Assembly: GCA_951213105.1 (NCBI GenBank)
Contig: OX578149.1
Location: 2,108,001-2,172,000, forward strand
Source: Amaurobius ferox
Taxonomy: Eukaryota > Arthropoda > Arachnida > Araneae > Amaurobiidae
DNA: 64,000 nucleotides
Direction of reading: 5' to 3'
The notes beneath the pieces are model-generated. The model saw only the letters and a program-made list of their open reading frames with translations, ran no database searches and was not told the DNA's origin. The translations under genes and the position numbers were made by a program. Below, in pieces: positions 26,585-36,955 of this stretch; positions within the stretch are counted from its first letter, which is position 1, and every line of letters starts with the position of its first letter.

Positions 26585-26838
26585 CTGGCTATTTCCCGAT
26601 TATACCTCCTCAGCGCAGGCTCTTTGGAGGCTAGGCTGTTGACTGTGGTGTCTCTGAGTTCGTCTGTGGTTCGCATGTCCGTGAGTGAAGACCTCCTAGG
26701 GTAGGTGGTTCGGCCCAGCGTGCTCGTCCTGTAGCCGTAGGAGGGCCCAAGGTGGTCGTCGATGGATTCAAACTCGTACGATTTGAAAGGCATGGTGCTG
26801 CCCCCTTGATAAAGTTTGTACCGGGACAGCGGATCATC
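26585..26838 (-). CDS. Internal exon 9 of window (Tyr/Arg-rich)
   Basis: This exon has 254 bases. The acceptor is GCTTTCTTCCAG followed by GAT, phase 0. The donor is AGCCAG|GTGAGG, leaving AG. The peptide is DDPLSRYKLYQGGSTMPFKS, YEFESIDDHLGPSYGYRTST, LGRTTYPRRSSLTDMRTTDE, LRDTTVNSLASKEPALRRYN, REIA. The spacing of aromatic and basic residues, with RRSSLTD and GYRTST, resembles regulated linker regions of synaptic scaffolds. An internal GTATAA sits in the same phase at AGGAG|GTATAA, so a shorter alternative donor would remove a few residues without shifting frame. Exon and intron composition contrast sharply. Confidence 0.82.
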
Positions 26839-27589
26839 CTGGAAGAAAGCAATCAGCTTGAGACATTTTTCGTTCAATTCACTTCATTTTTTATCACACG
26901 AATGCATTCATACAGAATAAAATAAAATGCAAATGTGTTAACCGTACTTGTTTTTAACATTAAGCTTGCAGTTTTAATGCAGAAACCAACCTCTTTGAAC
27001 CGACCACCGTACTGCTCATCAGCAACAGTTAGCTGCACATGAGAAAAGAAGGTTTATCTGAAGTTGGATCGGCATTTCTTCTAAAGAGGCTCGTCTGGCT
27101 GTATGCAGCCTCGATATCGCCCCCACCCTATTAACCCATCCCCATAAAAAATGGAACGATTATTTTAATCTATGTACGCCAAAGGCCTATCGTTTTGGGG
27201 GGTGAATGACCATGGGGAAGGAATTTCATTTTTTACTTCCGAAAATCGAAAAAGTGCTACATAAAAATAATTTTTTAAAAAAATGCTATTTTATGTGGAA
27301 TGCGCTATTTAATTATTTAAAAGCAAAGGATTCCTAATTAACACGCGCCTTTCTCGAAATCACGTGCATCTAAAATTTAAAGAAATCATAAATAGATAGG
27401 CTCACTCTTATTCAATGCCTTGTTTAAGAGCTATCGCGAAATATAAAAATCCATAGGAAATAGAGCAACAGCTGCAGTACAAGGCACGTATGTATCGTTT
27501 GAGGAGATATGCAAATGATTAGAATTTGAAAGCAAAAAAGCCTTTTATTAAGAAATAGTGGCAACAAGATGATGACATTTTCGTAACTG
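26839..27589. other. Intron between exons 8 and 9, right of exon 9
   Basis: AT-rich sequence with no recognisable feature. Confidence 0.5.
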
Positions 27590-28485
27590 GTAAATCCTCC
27601 CCTTTTATCTATACAAGCCGATATTCGGTGCGGCATAGAGTCAATTAAGTTGCTTATGTCTCTCTACAGAAAATTCCACGACAAATGTTGCAACTGGTCG
27701 GCTATTTCAATGGTATTCTAGGAAGGTTGCAATTGACGTCCCAGCATGTCCTAGACGTGTTCTATTGGTAATAGATCTGGAGACATTAAATTCCAGAAAA
27801 TCGTACAGTATGTGGTCAAGCGTTGTTTTATTGGTAAATGGAAATTGGACGGTTTTACAGCATAGGCTGAAAAATCGGCTGTAGAATATCGTCGACGTAC
27901 AAGCGGGTCGTCAGATTGCATGCACCACTACTGGAGGAGATAGGCTGTTCCACGAGATAGCTCTCCAGACTGCCACACCACGTGTGATGCCCGTACACAG
28001 ATCGACAACACATGCGGGACTGGAACGCTGCCCCGTCCTCCTCCACACACGTCATCAGTACTGAGCGAGAAACGGGAATCGTGGCTAAAGATAACATGCA
28101 CACGCATTACAACACGAAATGAAACACAAGGTAGTTAGTTGTATTGAAACACGACTTGAAGTATCAAAGCAGAATGGCCCGTGAATGCGAACATTGTCCA
28201 GGCTGACCCAGTTCGGCGCCCATTCCGACGTCTCTGCCCATGCTGAGGGGTTAGCAGTAGATGCCTTAATAGACGTCGACACCTAATCCACACCCAGTCG
28301 TTTCTGAATAGTATCCCTTGAGATAGGATGCAAGGAGATTGGCAAATGCCTCAGAATGTCTGATAGGGACGTCATGGATGTGGACGTGGTTCCACTCCTG
28401 ACTGCACGATCCTTTGGAGTAGCTGTCTGTGTGAGGCGTTCTGAGCCTCTGCGGCGGTTACCTGTGCCTTCTCTTATCCAGGGGC
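27590..28485 (-). pseudogene. Tc1-like transposase relic
   Basis: Minus-strand pieces in shifted frames follow a Tc1/mariner transposase. Near 28480-28300 there is a GTGNRRRGSERLTQTATPKD segment followed by SLSDILRHLPISLHPISRDT. Near 28240-28180 comes a WVSLDNVRIHGPF block. Near 27905-27870 there is TTRLYVDDILQPIF, and near 27636-27590 the typical C-terminus MPHRISACIDKRGGFTSY. Stops and frame changes are frequent. The DNA-binding N-terminus is missing, apparently cut by the repeat that starts near 28490. The last segment resembles the end of the better-preserved Tc1 element at 49.8-55.6 kb, so the two are the same broad superfamily. Confidence 0.7.
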
Positions 28486-28489
28486 GTCC

Positions 28490-28670
28490 CGGGGCTCAAT
28501 CAGCCCAATCTACCGCTTGGGGCCTCATATTTACAGAAGGCCTCAAAACGTTGAATATTATTTTTATTGGACTTATCTCGCATATTTTTAAAGACTCGTT
28601 AGTGCATTATACATTATACCTAATCCAACGTTTTCTTGGTATTTTATATAACTCTATATTTCATTATTAG
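28490..28670 (+). repeat. Dispersed repeat, also at about 36000-36130
   Basis: The segment with tttttaaagactcgttagtgcattata and caacgttttcttggtatttt matches 36050-36130 (tttttaaagactccttagtgcattata, cgacgttttcttgtatc). It is a TE fragment of unknown class. Confidence 0.6.
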
Positions 28671-28989
28671 GCACTTGTGTATCAGTTTATAACGTTCTTT
28701 ATACCGTTTTGGCCACAACATATTTATAGAATTGTAGTTGAGCATATTGAGATAATGATACTGCAATTCCCATGGTGCGTTTTGTTATATAATCGGGATA
28801 GGATTATCCGTTGGGACAAGGTAGTTTCAAACCCAGAAGTACAGTATTTAATATCATACAAAAACCTGCCAATTAGTTTTAACCTCAAAATTCTATTCTA
28901 GCACCTAAAGTGAAAAGACTTTTTTAAACTTGTTCAAACAACACAATTAAACTGTCGAATAATCTATTTTTCTGATTATCCATTTTCGG

Positions 28990-29240
28990 GTGTGTGGCGT
29001 TTTGCTGTATTTATTGTTCAGATGAAGTGTTTGTCTCAGAAAACCTCGGGACGCTACTGCTCTGGTCCACTGCCACCAACGCCGAACCACTATCCCATCG
29101 CTCCGACCAAGATGGCGACGTCTGTTGGACCCACCAGCGTCCTTCCGGCTTATGAATCGGACACTCAGTGCCGTCGAGCACACCTCAAAGGCATCTTTGC
29201 ACACAACTTGAAATATTTGCACACAACTTGAAATACGTAA
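28990..29240 (+). other. GC-rich coding-like stretch of unknown origin
   Basis: A plus-strand open frame reads SGRYCSGPLPPTPNHYPIAP, then TKMATSVGPTSVLPAYESDT. It is GC-richer than its surroundings but has no flanking splice sites on its strand that I trust, and it lies in an intron of the minus-strand gene. It is probably a transposon-derived fragment. The frame runs into a short tandem repeat of cacacaacttgaaat at 29200-29285. Confidence 0.35.
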
Positions 29241-29285
29241 TTGTAACACACAACTTGAAATACATCTTTGCACACAACTTGAAAT
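29200..29285. repeat. Short tandem repeat (cacacaacttgaaat)
   Basis: Four copies of cacacaacttgaaata with variable spacers (tttg, cgtaattgtaa, catctttg). Confidence 0.9.
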
Positions 29286-29621
29286 ATTAAAGCAGAAAAT
29301 TCGGTTTCAATTAAACGCGAGTAAGAACACCGACCCTTTTAAATCCTTCTCATACGCGTTGCGCGGCCCTATAACATTATTGGTTTCGACTGAAACGAGA
29401 TTTGCTCGTCGAGGTTCCATTTTTTTTCGGATGCATATATTTTTGCAACAGAGTGTATTGTACCACACTTATTTCGGAACGGAACCCAGCGTGTTCCAGA
29501 AAAAGGGGTATTCTTATTGCTGTTGATTTTCAGCGAGGTCAAGTTAGAAAGAAGGTTCGAATTGGATAGATTCTTCTAATTACATGGACTATTTGCCTAC
29601 AATATTTACACTTGTTTATCT

Positions 29622-30240
29622 GCCGGGAAAGTTAATATATCAGGCACACCCGATTTTCTTTCAAACTGTGGATAGGATTATATAAAGTGAAAAATAGTGT
29701 TGCGAACGTGTTGTATTCCCTTTGGTGCCTCGTCTTTCGTCTGTCTCGAAGGCTAGGCGAAGAAAACACACTGCATGACGTGAGCCCAGGGTTTCCAGAA
29801 ATTTTCAGCTAGAAGTTTGCCAGATTTAGCGATTTATCGCGCATTTGACGACTTCCAGAATATTCCAGAAACTTCTCGATAGGACGATTATCCTTTGAGA
29901 TACACAGATTTCCAGAAGTTTTTATGGAGAGACTATAAAAAGGACTAACCCCTTCCTTGCAAGGGAGTTGAATGGACGTGACACGAGCTATATTGGACTA
30001 TAATTTCTATCAATGTTTTGAGAACAACAGTAACTGGTGTTTTGTGCAATTACTTTCGCCAACATTCTGTGAATAATATCAGATATTCTGCGAAATGAGT
30101 AAAGTACTTAAGTGTTGTTTTTCTGTGTACTGTTCCTGTTTACGTTGTGCTTGTGAATAAACGTAAGTTGTCCAGAAACTTGAACTCGTTTTTGTATCCT
30201 GTGTATACACTCACGATTCTTGAGGATACGTTTCGCAACA
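29622..30240 (+). repeat. LTR-like repeat, copy 1
   Basis: 29622-30150 is nearly identical to 31452-31979. Within it, tgttgcgaacgtg at 29699 and cgtttcgcaaca at 30240 form a TG...CA pair with inverted ends, as in an LTR. The bases atag flank both sides. However, the match to copy 2 extends left of the TG through cacacccgattttc, so the left part is either internal retroelement sequence (the purine-rich agtgaaaaatag could be a polypurine tract) or a larger repeat. It contains a TATA-like tataaaaagg near 29935. Confidence 0.65.
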
Positions 30241-30312
30241 ATAGATTAAAAAATAAATGTCGAGTTCACACAAATCTTTTTGGGAGAGCAGAGGAGGAAC
30301 TAGATGACTCAC

Positions 30313-30556
30313 CACGAATTCTTCCCTCCCTAGCGTCGTCAACATGGAGAGCTTTGTGTCGGATGCGTGCCTCCTGTGCCTGCTTCGCCTGGCTGCCGTA
30401 CTGGCGGCCATCCGGCTCCCACTGCTGGTCAGCGGCAGGGTGGACGAACCCAGCTTCCTCAGGGGGTCGTAGACAGAGGTGTTGGTGGTGAGGGTGTCCG
30501 CGGGCCACGTAGAATGCGAGAGCAGCCCAGAGAGGTCCGGATCCGTGATACGGCGC
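30313..30556 (-). CDS. Internal exon 8 of window (basic Arg/Ser-rich)
   Basis: This exon has 244 bases. The acceptor is TACCTCTTTCAG followed by G (phase 2 fit), and the donor is TTCGTG|GTGAGT, phase 0. Phase compatibility selects this frame over a second open frame on the same strand. The peptide starts RRRITDPDLSGLLSHSTWPA, passes through DTLTTNTSVYDPLRKLGSST and LPLTSSGSRMAAST, then a very basic AARRSRHRRHASDTKLSM, ending LTTLGREEFV. The RRSRHRRHAS cluster is a likely basophilic kinase or nuclear-signal-like patch. An LTR-like repeat lies in the following intron about 70 bases past the donor. Confidence 0.8.
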
Positions 30557-30957
30557 CTGAAAGAGGTAGGACGCGATTCTTAAATACTAAAAGGTAGTTA
30601 TCAGAAGATGAATATTGTCCAGTCGCAGTTTTCTATCTTTAGGTATTTCAAGTTTATTTTTCGGGTTATTTTACTTAGTATATATTTGCTTTCTCTTCGA
30701 AATTTCTATCACAGATCTTTTTTGGACATTGAACTAAAGGACATTTTCTTAACTAAAGGAAAATAAAATGAATCCTGACCATGGCGGTGATCGAGAAAGA
30801 GACGAACTCCGTGGAGTGCCATGGACGACTCAATAACGACGCCTTGTAGAAGTTTCTTTCCATGAAAAATTAGGATTTTGCAATTTTACTCTGGTGAAGT
30901 AGATTTATGGGTGGCAGCAGCCATAAAAGAATCCATATCACAAAGGACGTTCTAAGA

Positions 30958-32213
30958 CAGCGTTTCTCAAAATGGGGTTCCGCGGCATGATAGTTTCGTG
31001 GAAATGTTTTAAAGAATGAAAATCCTTGTAACATTTTAGATGCATCATTGAATTCTAATGAGCCCTCATTTTAATATTAAAATAACGCTCATTAGTATAT
31101 TTTATAACAGAAATGTTAAATATTTTCGGAGTTCTTACAAAATCAACGGGTCTGTCTCTTGCGACCCGAAGCAAGGTATTGACATGCTACATAACTACAT
31201 ACTGGATAACTGAGACGTTTATTTCATGAAAGTAGTAAAAACTCAAAATACTAAATTGAAAATATTAAACATTGAATAATTAATGTTCAAGACAACTGGA
31301 CAACTATCAAACAAAAATGAAGATTCTGTTTGACGCACCCATTTATTTTAATTAATTTTCCCAGACAGACTCGACATTATCTGAATGTTGACCTCGAATG
31401 TCTCAGCACATAGATCAAAATTTAAAATTCGTTATGACTTAAAACAGGCGAAAAGTTAATGTAGCAGACACACCCGATTTTCTTTCAAACTGTGGATAGG
31501 ATTATATAAAGTGAAAAATAGTGTTGCGAACGTGTTGTATTCCCTTTGGTGCCTCGTCTTTCGTCTGTCTCGAAGACTAGGTGAAGAAAGCACACTGCAT
31601 AACGTGGGCCCAGGGTTTCCAGAAATTTCCAGCTAGAAGGTTACCATATTTAGCGATTTATCGCGCATTTGACGACTTCCGGAATGCTCCAGAAACTTCT
31701 CGATAGGACGATTATTCTTTGAGATACACAGACTTCCAGAAGTTTCTATGGAGAGACTATAAAAAGGACTCACCCCTCCCTTGCAAGGGAGTGGAATGGA
31801 CGTGACACGAGCTATATTGGACTATAATTTATGTCAATGTTTTGAGAACAACAGTAGCTTCTGTTTTGTGAAATTACATTCGCCAACATTCTGTGAATAA
31901 TATCAGATATTCTGCGAAATGAGAGAAGTACTTAAGTGTTGTTTTTCTGTGTACTGTTCCTGTTTGCGTTGTGCTTGTGTAAATCTGTGTACAGTTCCAG
32001 TTACGTCGTCCTGTGCGTTGTGTTTGTGTATTTTGTATAAAATTGCATTCGATTTGATTGAGTCTTGCTGCGTCAGCGTACAATCTGTCGGTGTTAAGAA
32101 AGCTCTCGGAATTCGCTTCGCTTAAATAAATAAATTAAATGCTACCCTAGACTTCCTCTGTTTATAGAGATTTCAAAAGGGGTTCCAAGACCCCAAAACT
32201 TTGGAAAACACTG
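30958..32213 (+). mobile_element. Non-autonomous hAT-type element with 8-bp target duplication
   Basis: The left end is cagcgtttctcaaaatgggg, and the right end in reverse complement is cagtgttttccaaagttttg, followed by ggg. The flanks carry a perfect 8-bp direct repeat ttctaaga (30950-30957 and 32214-32221). The 8-bp duplication and CAG...CTG ends fit the hAT superfamily. No transposase is encoded. An LTR-like repeat is nested inside (31452-32140), and a second, inverted copy of the left part lies at about 34470-34735. Confidence 0.88.
31452..32140 (+). repeat. LTR-like repeat, copy 2, nested in the hAT element
   Basis: 31452-31979 matches 29622-30150 closely (acacccgattttctttcaaa, tgttgcgaacgtg, tataaaaagg). 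The two then diverge after gttgtgcttgtg. The right part, 31980-32140, has no counterpart in copy 1 and may be a variant 3' end. Confidence 0.65.
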
Positions 32214-32221
32214 TTCTAAGA

Positions 32222-32912
32222 TGAAATGTGCAAGATATCGTTCGGGTCATTTTCGACATGGCCGAAGTGAACCTGCGTCGGAATACAATTCAGGATAATT
32301 GAGTCTGATATTCCACAAAGTTTGATATTCTATTAAGTCTGATATTCTATCTAATTCTATTCTAGAATCTCTTCTGATATTCTATTCAATTATTCTACTC
32401 CAATTAAGTTTGATATTAAGATTGAATTAAGTTTAATATTCTACAATAGGTATCCTAACTCAAATAGAGTGTTGTAGTAGAGTAGTCCACCCTCGGCTTT
32501 ACTTCGAAGAACGAGACTGCACGACCATTCAAGTCATTTCTTTGCGATAACTAGGCTAGTCGTAATGCTTCTTTCTTCATCTTCGGTTGAGCGCGCTTTA
32601 ACCCAAAATTGGGTCACATCTAATATTTTATAATATAGGTTCCCAACCTACTCTAGGATCATTGTAAAAATAATTGAAGTTTTTTTTTTTTAACTTATAC
32701 TTTTTGTGCTATTCGCTGACTTTCCTTCGTGGATTCCAATTTGGGAACAATCGCTCTACAACTTTATAGATACGATAGTATACCAAAGCCACACGAAATC
32801 CCAAACCTGTGGACGGAGGCTCGATCCTATGATTTGTGGCTCTGGTCAGCAGTCGGTTTACATTGCTGAGACATTGTGTCGGTTTCCACCTAGTGTCAAA
32901 AGACATACCCAC
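32222..32912. other. Intron between exons 7 and 8, left of exon 7
   Basis: This includes a short run of degenerate tctgatattctat repeats at 32300-32440 and a T-run near 32680. No gene is supported. Confidence 0.5.
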
Positions 32913-33109
32913 CTGTTGTGATCCGAGACCGATCTGAGTTCCTCCCGCAGTTGCTGTTTGAGGGCCAAGATGTAGGAGGGGAGTTTGGGTCCCGGGTCCA
33001 TTGTTCCCGAGTCTAGGAGATAGGAGGCAGAGGTGGACGATGGAATGACGTCACGGTACAGGGAGAGGCTGTGCGGGGCGCTCAGGTCACGGCGCCCGAG
33101 GAGACTAGT
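32913..33109 (-). CDS. Internal exon 7 of window
   Basis: This exon has 197 bases. The acceptor is TTTCTCTTTCGCAG followed by ACT, phase 0. The donor is CACAACAG|GTGGGT, leaving AG for an Arg codon with the next exon. The peptide begins TSLLGRRDLSAPHSLSLYRD, continues VIPSSTSASYLLDSGTMDPG, and ends with PKLPSYILALKQQLREELRS and VSDHNR. The last third, from LPSYILALKQQLREEL, looks like an amphipathic or coiled-coil helix and is likely to be the conserved part. GC content is high relative to the flanks. The family is unrecognised on its own. Confidence 0.82.
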
Positions 33110-34469
33110 CTGCGAAAGAGAAAAAGCAATCATTCACTAAGACATAAAAGTAACAGTTTCTTATTATTTCTATCTTTCCAGCAGAAAAAAACAAATTGGA
33201 ATATAGCTTTTTTATGCTGCACGTTTGGGTATGTACGCAATCATTCTATATTTTGAGACAAATCACGGCACTCGCTAGATTCGGTGTGAGGCCGCATCTT
33301 CAAGGGCATGTCTATGCACGAGCCGTCAGTCTCAAACCATGCAGGTCAAACAAGGAGGCATTCTTGTTTCTGGATACGCTTGGTTGGAAATCGCTTACTA
33401 GCACGATGGGCCTATAGTGCTGCTAGAAAGCGATTGTTCCGGCTGATGTCAGGGTTGTAAAAGATGAAGAAGGAGATCGTAGGATAGGATGTACAGCACA
33501 TCGCGAAGTGACTCTCTTGGGTTGATGCAGACAGTGATTTCTTTATCTGACGTTATATTATATCTAACGTATCTAGCTTTGGTCGTATAATTATGCAAAT
33601 TGCGAGACAAACGCAGCTGGCTGATGTATGCCAATGATCTGAAATACAAGTAGATCACGTAGATCAGTACCACAACTGCATTATTTATTTTTGGTTAGAT
33701 AACTCATTTTCATAAAATTCACTCATACTTTTAACCATGACTTTCCACTTGTCCTGAGTCCTATTCTTATTCCTATTTTTGAAATATTACTATTAAAACT
33801 TTTCCGTTCACTCTCACTCTAATGTTCATTCCGGTTTCTATACGCATTGACGGTTGGATGTAGTGCGTTGTGTGTTCTGCCGGAAAGCACTTCCTCTAAC
33901 ACGTGGTCAAAGCACATGTAAATTTCAATTTCTGTTTTTTAATTCTTTTCGATTTTGTTATTTTTCCTTCCAATAGCCAGTAGACAGTTCCAATGGAGTT
34001 TATAGTTATATACTATTGTCATTGTCAGAAACTGGCTATTCTTTCGGTTTTAATTAAAATTGCATGGCTGTTCTGATGAATGTGTGCAATTCCGAATTAA
34101 CCACCATTTTTTATGTTGTATGCTTACAGTCTAATGGCATGGTCGTATAACCATTGATTAGTTTCAGCTTATTATTCTCCTTGTCTTGATCTTTTTATCT
34201 TGAGCTAATTGTTGTTGCTTTTCCTCTTTTTTGCCATCTTTCCTCTTTCATATTTATATATATATATATATTTTTTTTATATATAATTATATATTTATTA
34301 ATGATTATTTATACATTTATACTCATTTCCTTTTCGATTGCATTTTGTCATTCTATTAATTATTCCCCTCACCCCCTTTTATTATTATAATGATAAGTAA
34401 CCTACTATTTTTATCCTATTTGTCTTGGTCTCTAGTTACTTGGATTAACACTTATTTGTAACGGATGTG
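33110..34469. other. Intron between exons 6 and 7
   Basis: The section from 33700 to 34400 is pyrimidine-rich on the plus strand with a (TA)n tract at 34253-34295. It could be the untranslated end of a LINE, but I see no coding evidence. Confidence 0.4.
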
Positions 34470-34735
34470 CTAGAGATGGGTTTATTGGACTACTACTTTC
34501 ATGAAATAAACGTCTCAGTTATCCAACATGTAGCTAGATACCCTGCTTCGCTTTAGTTTCAAGTCACGAGAGGCAGGCTCGTTTATTTTGTAAGTACACC
34601 GAAAATTTTAAACATTTCTGTTACAAAATATGCTAATGAGCGTTATTATACTATTGAAATGGAGGCGCATTAGAAGTGAATTATATCCGAAACTATAACG
34701 TCTCGGAACCCCTGGAACACACTTTCAAAAGGGTT
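34470..34735 (-). mobile_element. Inverted partial copy of the hAT-type element
   Basis: Text such as catgaaataaacgtctcagttatcc and gttacaaaatatgctaatgagcg is the reverse complement of 31080-31240. The end tctcggaacccctggaacac corresponds to the left terminus of the 30958 element. Confidence 0.75.
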
Positions 34736-35056
34736 ATTGTGACGCCCTAGGCCTTCCTCCTTTTCCAGACCCTACGGGATAAACGATTTGTTACGCCGTC
34801 TGCTAGAAGCGGGTTCCATTTGCAGATCTCACTAACGTCTCGTATAAATCAGTGGGCTATTTTGGGTGTGAAGCTGGAACTTGGATCTCAGAGCCCCTCC
34901 TATGCACTCGAGGAGTCAAAATGCAATGCCAATACTAAGGCTAGAAAGCCAATATTTTGCGTTTGCAAAAAATATATCTCAAGGTTGCGTTCCAGATGCT
35001 GCTGTGCTCGCGGTATGCGTGCAGATAGCCTCAATCACTTTAAAAGGGTTGCTTAC

Positions 35057-35279
35057 GGAGAGTCCAACCGATGAGGGGATGGAGTCTAGGATTGAGGTGG
35101 TGGTGGTGGTTGTGGTCGAGGTGGTGGTCGTAGTACCCAAGATTCCTGCCAGATCTCTTGCTGCCAGCAGCCTCAGGTAGGTGTCCGTGGAGGAGGAAGT
35201 GAGACCCAAAGTGTCCAGGATGGAGCTGGTCGTGGCCAGGGCTTTCGTGAGCGACATACCGTCGTCTAGGGAGGTCGTC
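35057..35279 (-). CDS. Internal exon 6 of window (poly-Thr stretch)
   Basis: This exon has 223 bases. The acceptor is TTTTCCTCTTCATGTAG followed by G, which completes the Arg codon (phase 2 fit). The donor is CTCTCC|GTAAGC, phase 0. The peptide reads RTTSLDDGMSLTKALATTSS, then ILDTLGLTSSSTDTYLRLLA, then ARDLAGILG, followed by a run of about 14 residues made of Thr and a single Ser, then SILDSIPSSVGLS. Two similar SILD segments flank the Thr run. The Thr codons are mixed ACT, ACG, ACC and ACA, so the run is diverged. The helical-looking part around TDTYLRLLAARDLAGIL could be a binding segment. No known domain is recognised. Confidence 0.78.
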
Positions 35280-36216
35280 CTACATGAAGAGGAAAAATGA
35301 AAATAGAATTGCCATTTTCGCTTGTAATTATTATTTTATAGCAGTTTTATACTAAATGTAAAATACTGTTGTTTGCACTAAAACTGCAAGAAAAAAAATA
35401 TTTCGTTCTATAATGAATGTCCATAAGGTACAGTATTAAAGAAATGAAAGATCCACATTCTTTTCATCCGCTCAGTTATATTTGAAGCGCATTGTTTGTA
35501 TCTTAAAGACTTGCATTAAAGACCGCTTTGAAATAACTCATTTTATGTATGTGTGTGTGTGAAATTGGGATATGGGCTTCTGCTACTCAGTCCGTCCATC
35601 TCACCCCAGTGTTTAGAGTCTAGGAACTATTTGGAGGGGCGGGAGAAACATGTTGAAAAATTTGGATGCTTACATTTGAAGAATATATTCCGTATATATT
35701 GAATAGAGTGATAGACAGAACAAGAACAATTTAGAAAACAAATAATAATAGTACAATTTAAAGTCAAACCAAATTATATAGTCAAAATGAATTATAAGTA
35801 AGGAAGATAGAAGTGAAAAAAGTTACAGTATACAGAAATCAAGGTTGTTAACCCAATACATATAATTTAAGGAAACACAATTCCATTGATCAAGAGATCA
35901 CAAGAGCCCACTTAGAATGCCTCTCATAAAAAAGTGTCTTACAAACAAGTCACAGGAGAGTCTTTCGCTTAAACAAGTGTTTAAGACTGTTTTGGACCTT
36001 ACAGAGGACATCTAAATTTTGTACATTACTTTTATTGTTCCTCTCTGAAATTTTTTTAAAGACTCCTTAGTGCATTATAGCTCATTCGACGTTTTCTTGT
36101 ATCGTATGTAATTCTAAATTTTATCATAAGGTTAGAAATATATATATATATATATATACTAGCCGCCTTTGGCGACCAGCCTGTTCGCTACCCTTGAAAA
36201 TTTTGACCGTGGCAAA
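35280..36216. other. Intron between exons 5 and 6, first part
   Basis: AT-rich sequence. 36000-36130 matches the dispersed repeat at 28530-28670. A (TA)n tract at 36138-36159 is followed by ctagccgcctttggcgaccagcc, which looks like a transposon end. Confidence 0.5.
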
Positions 36217-36512
36217 CTCGCTGGTGCGACCTACCAGAAAGGTGTAAGGTAACTACTTGAACGGCCAGGAAGTACCACCCAATTTAGACCGGAACCCAGT
36301 GGAGGAGGCATCCACAAGGACCGTACCCTCCTTCCCTTACCACCAACCTCTCGGAAGGACTTACGGACCCACATGTTTGCAGAGTTTTTGATATGTGCAG
36401 CGCCATCGTACTCTGCGTAAACATGGCGGCAGTTTTGGCTGTGGCGGGAATCGAACCCGGGCCTACAGAGTGCAACTTCCGCTCGATAACCACTGGGCTA
36501 CTCCGCCCTCAG
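36217..36512 (-). repeat. tRNA-derived SINE, copy 1
   Basis: Read on the minus strand, this starts gagggcggagtagcccagtgg. TAGCCCAGTGG (36500-36490) fits an RNA polymerase III A box and GGTTCGATTCC (36457-36447) a B box, with tRNA-like spacing of about 33 bases. The downstream body contains aaactgccgccatgtt and catgtgggtccgtaagtcc. The tRNA-like head lacks the full cloverleaf of a functional tRNA. Confidence 0.85.
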
Positions 36513-36540
36513 CGACAATCTCCATAACTTTCTTTTTATT

Positions 36541-36735
36541 CACCCCATTTAGACCTAGACCCAGTGGGAGATGCATCCACAGGGAACGTACCTTCCTTCC
36601 CCTACCAACAACCTCTCTGAAGGACTTACGGACCCACATGTTTAACGTGATCGTACTCCGCGTTAACACGGCGGCAGTTTTGGCAGTGGCGGGAATCGAA
36701 CTCGGGCCTACCGAGTGCAGTTCCAGCGCGCTAAT
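36541..36735 (-). repeat. tRNA-derived SINE, copy 2
   Basis: Same orientation and content as copy 1, with A-box region TAGCGCGCTGG (36733-36723) and B box GAGTTCGATTCCC. The body shares acatgtgggtccgtaag and cccactgggtctaggtc. The two copies are head to tail with about 28 bases between them. Confidence 0.82.
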
Positions 36736-36799
36736 TAAAATTTTATAATGACCATATGCTAAGCTCTTAATTCCATCATCCTCATTCCATCTCTCCATC

Positions 36800-36919
36800 A
36801 TTTAAAATATCCATAAAATTAAAATATCCATTTAAAATATCCATAAATTAAAATATCCATTTAAAATATCTATAAATTAAAATATCCATTTAAATATCCA
36901 TTAAATGGATATTTTAATT
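36800..36919. repeat. AT-rich tandem repeat ending in an inverted repeat
   Basis: Repeated aaaatatccatttaaaatat units finish in perfect 18-base inverted arms, aattaaaatatccattta at 36875-36892 and its complement at 36902-36919. A SINE-body fragment (ggaaggacttacggaccc) follows directly at 36921. Confidence 0.85.
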
Positions 36920-36920
36920 A

Positions 36921-36955
36921 GGAAGGACTTACGGACCCACATGTTTATCGTGAAA
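36921..36955 (-). repeat. SINE body fragment
   Basis: ggaaggacttacggacccac followed by atgttta is shared with both SINE copies. Confidence 0.8.

Noticed and set aside
30266..30508. Alternative minus-strand frame through exon 8 (HPHHQHLCLRPPEEAG)
   Set aside because: Its phase does not match either neighbouring exon, while the chosen frame matches both.
36447..36512. Possible functional tRNA gene
   Set aside because: A and B boxes are present, but the cloverleaf is not complete and the sequence continues into a repeated SINE body.
36284..36801. Open frames on both strands over the SINE pair
   Set aside because: They follow the repeated SINE sequence and read through the tRNA-like head, so they are not genes.
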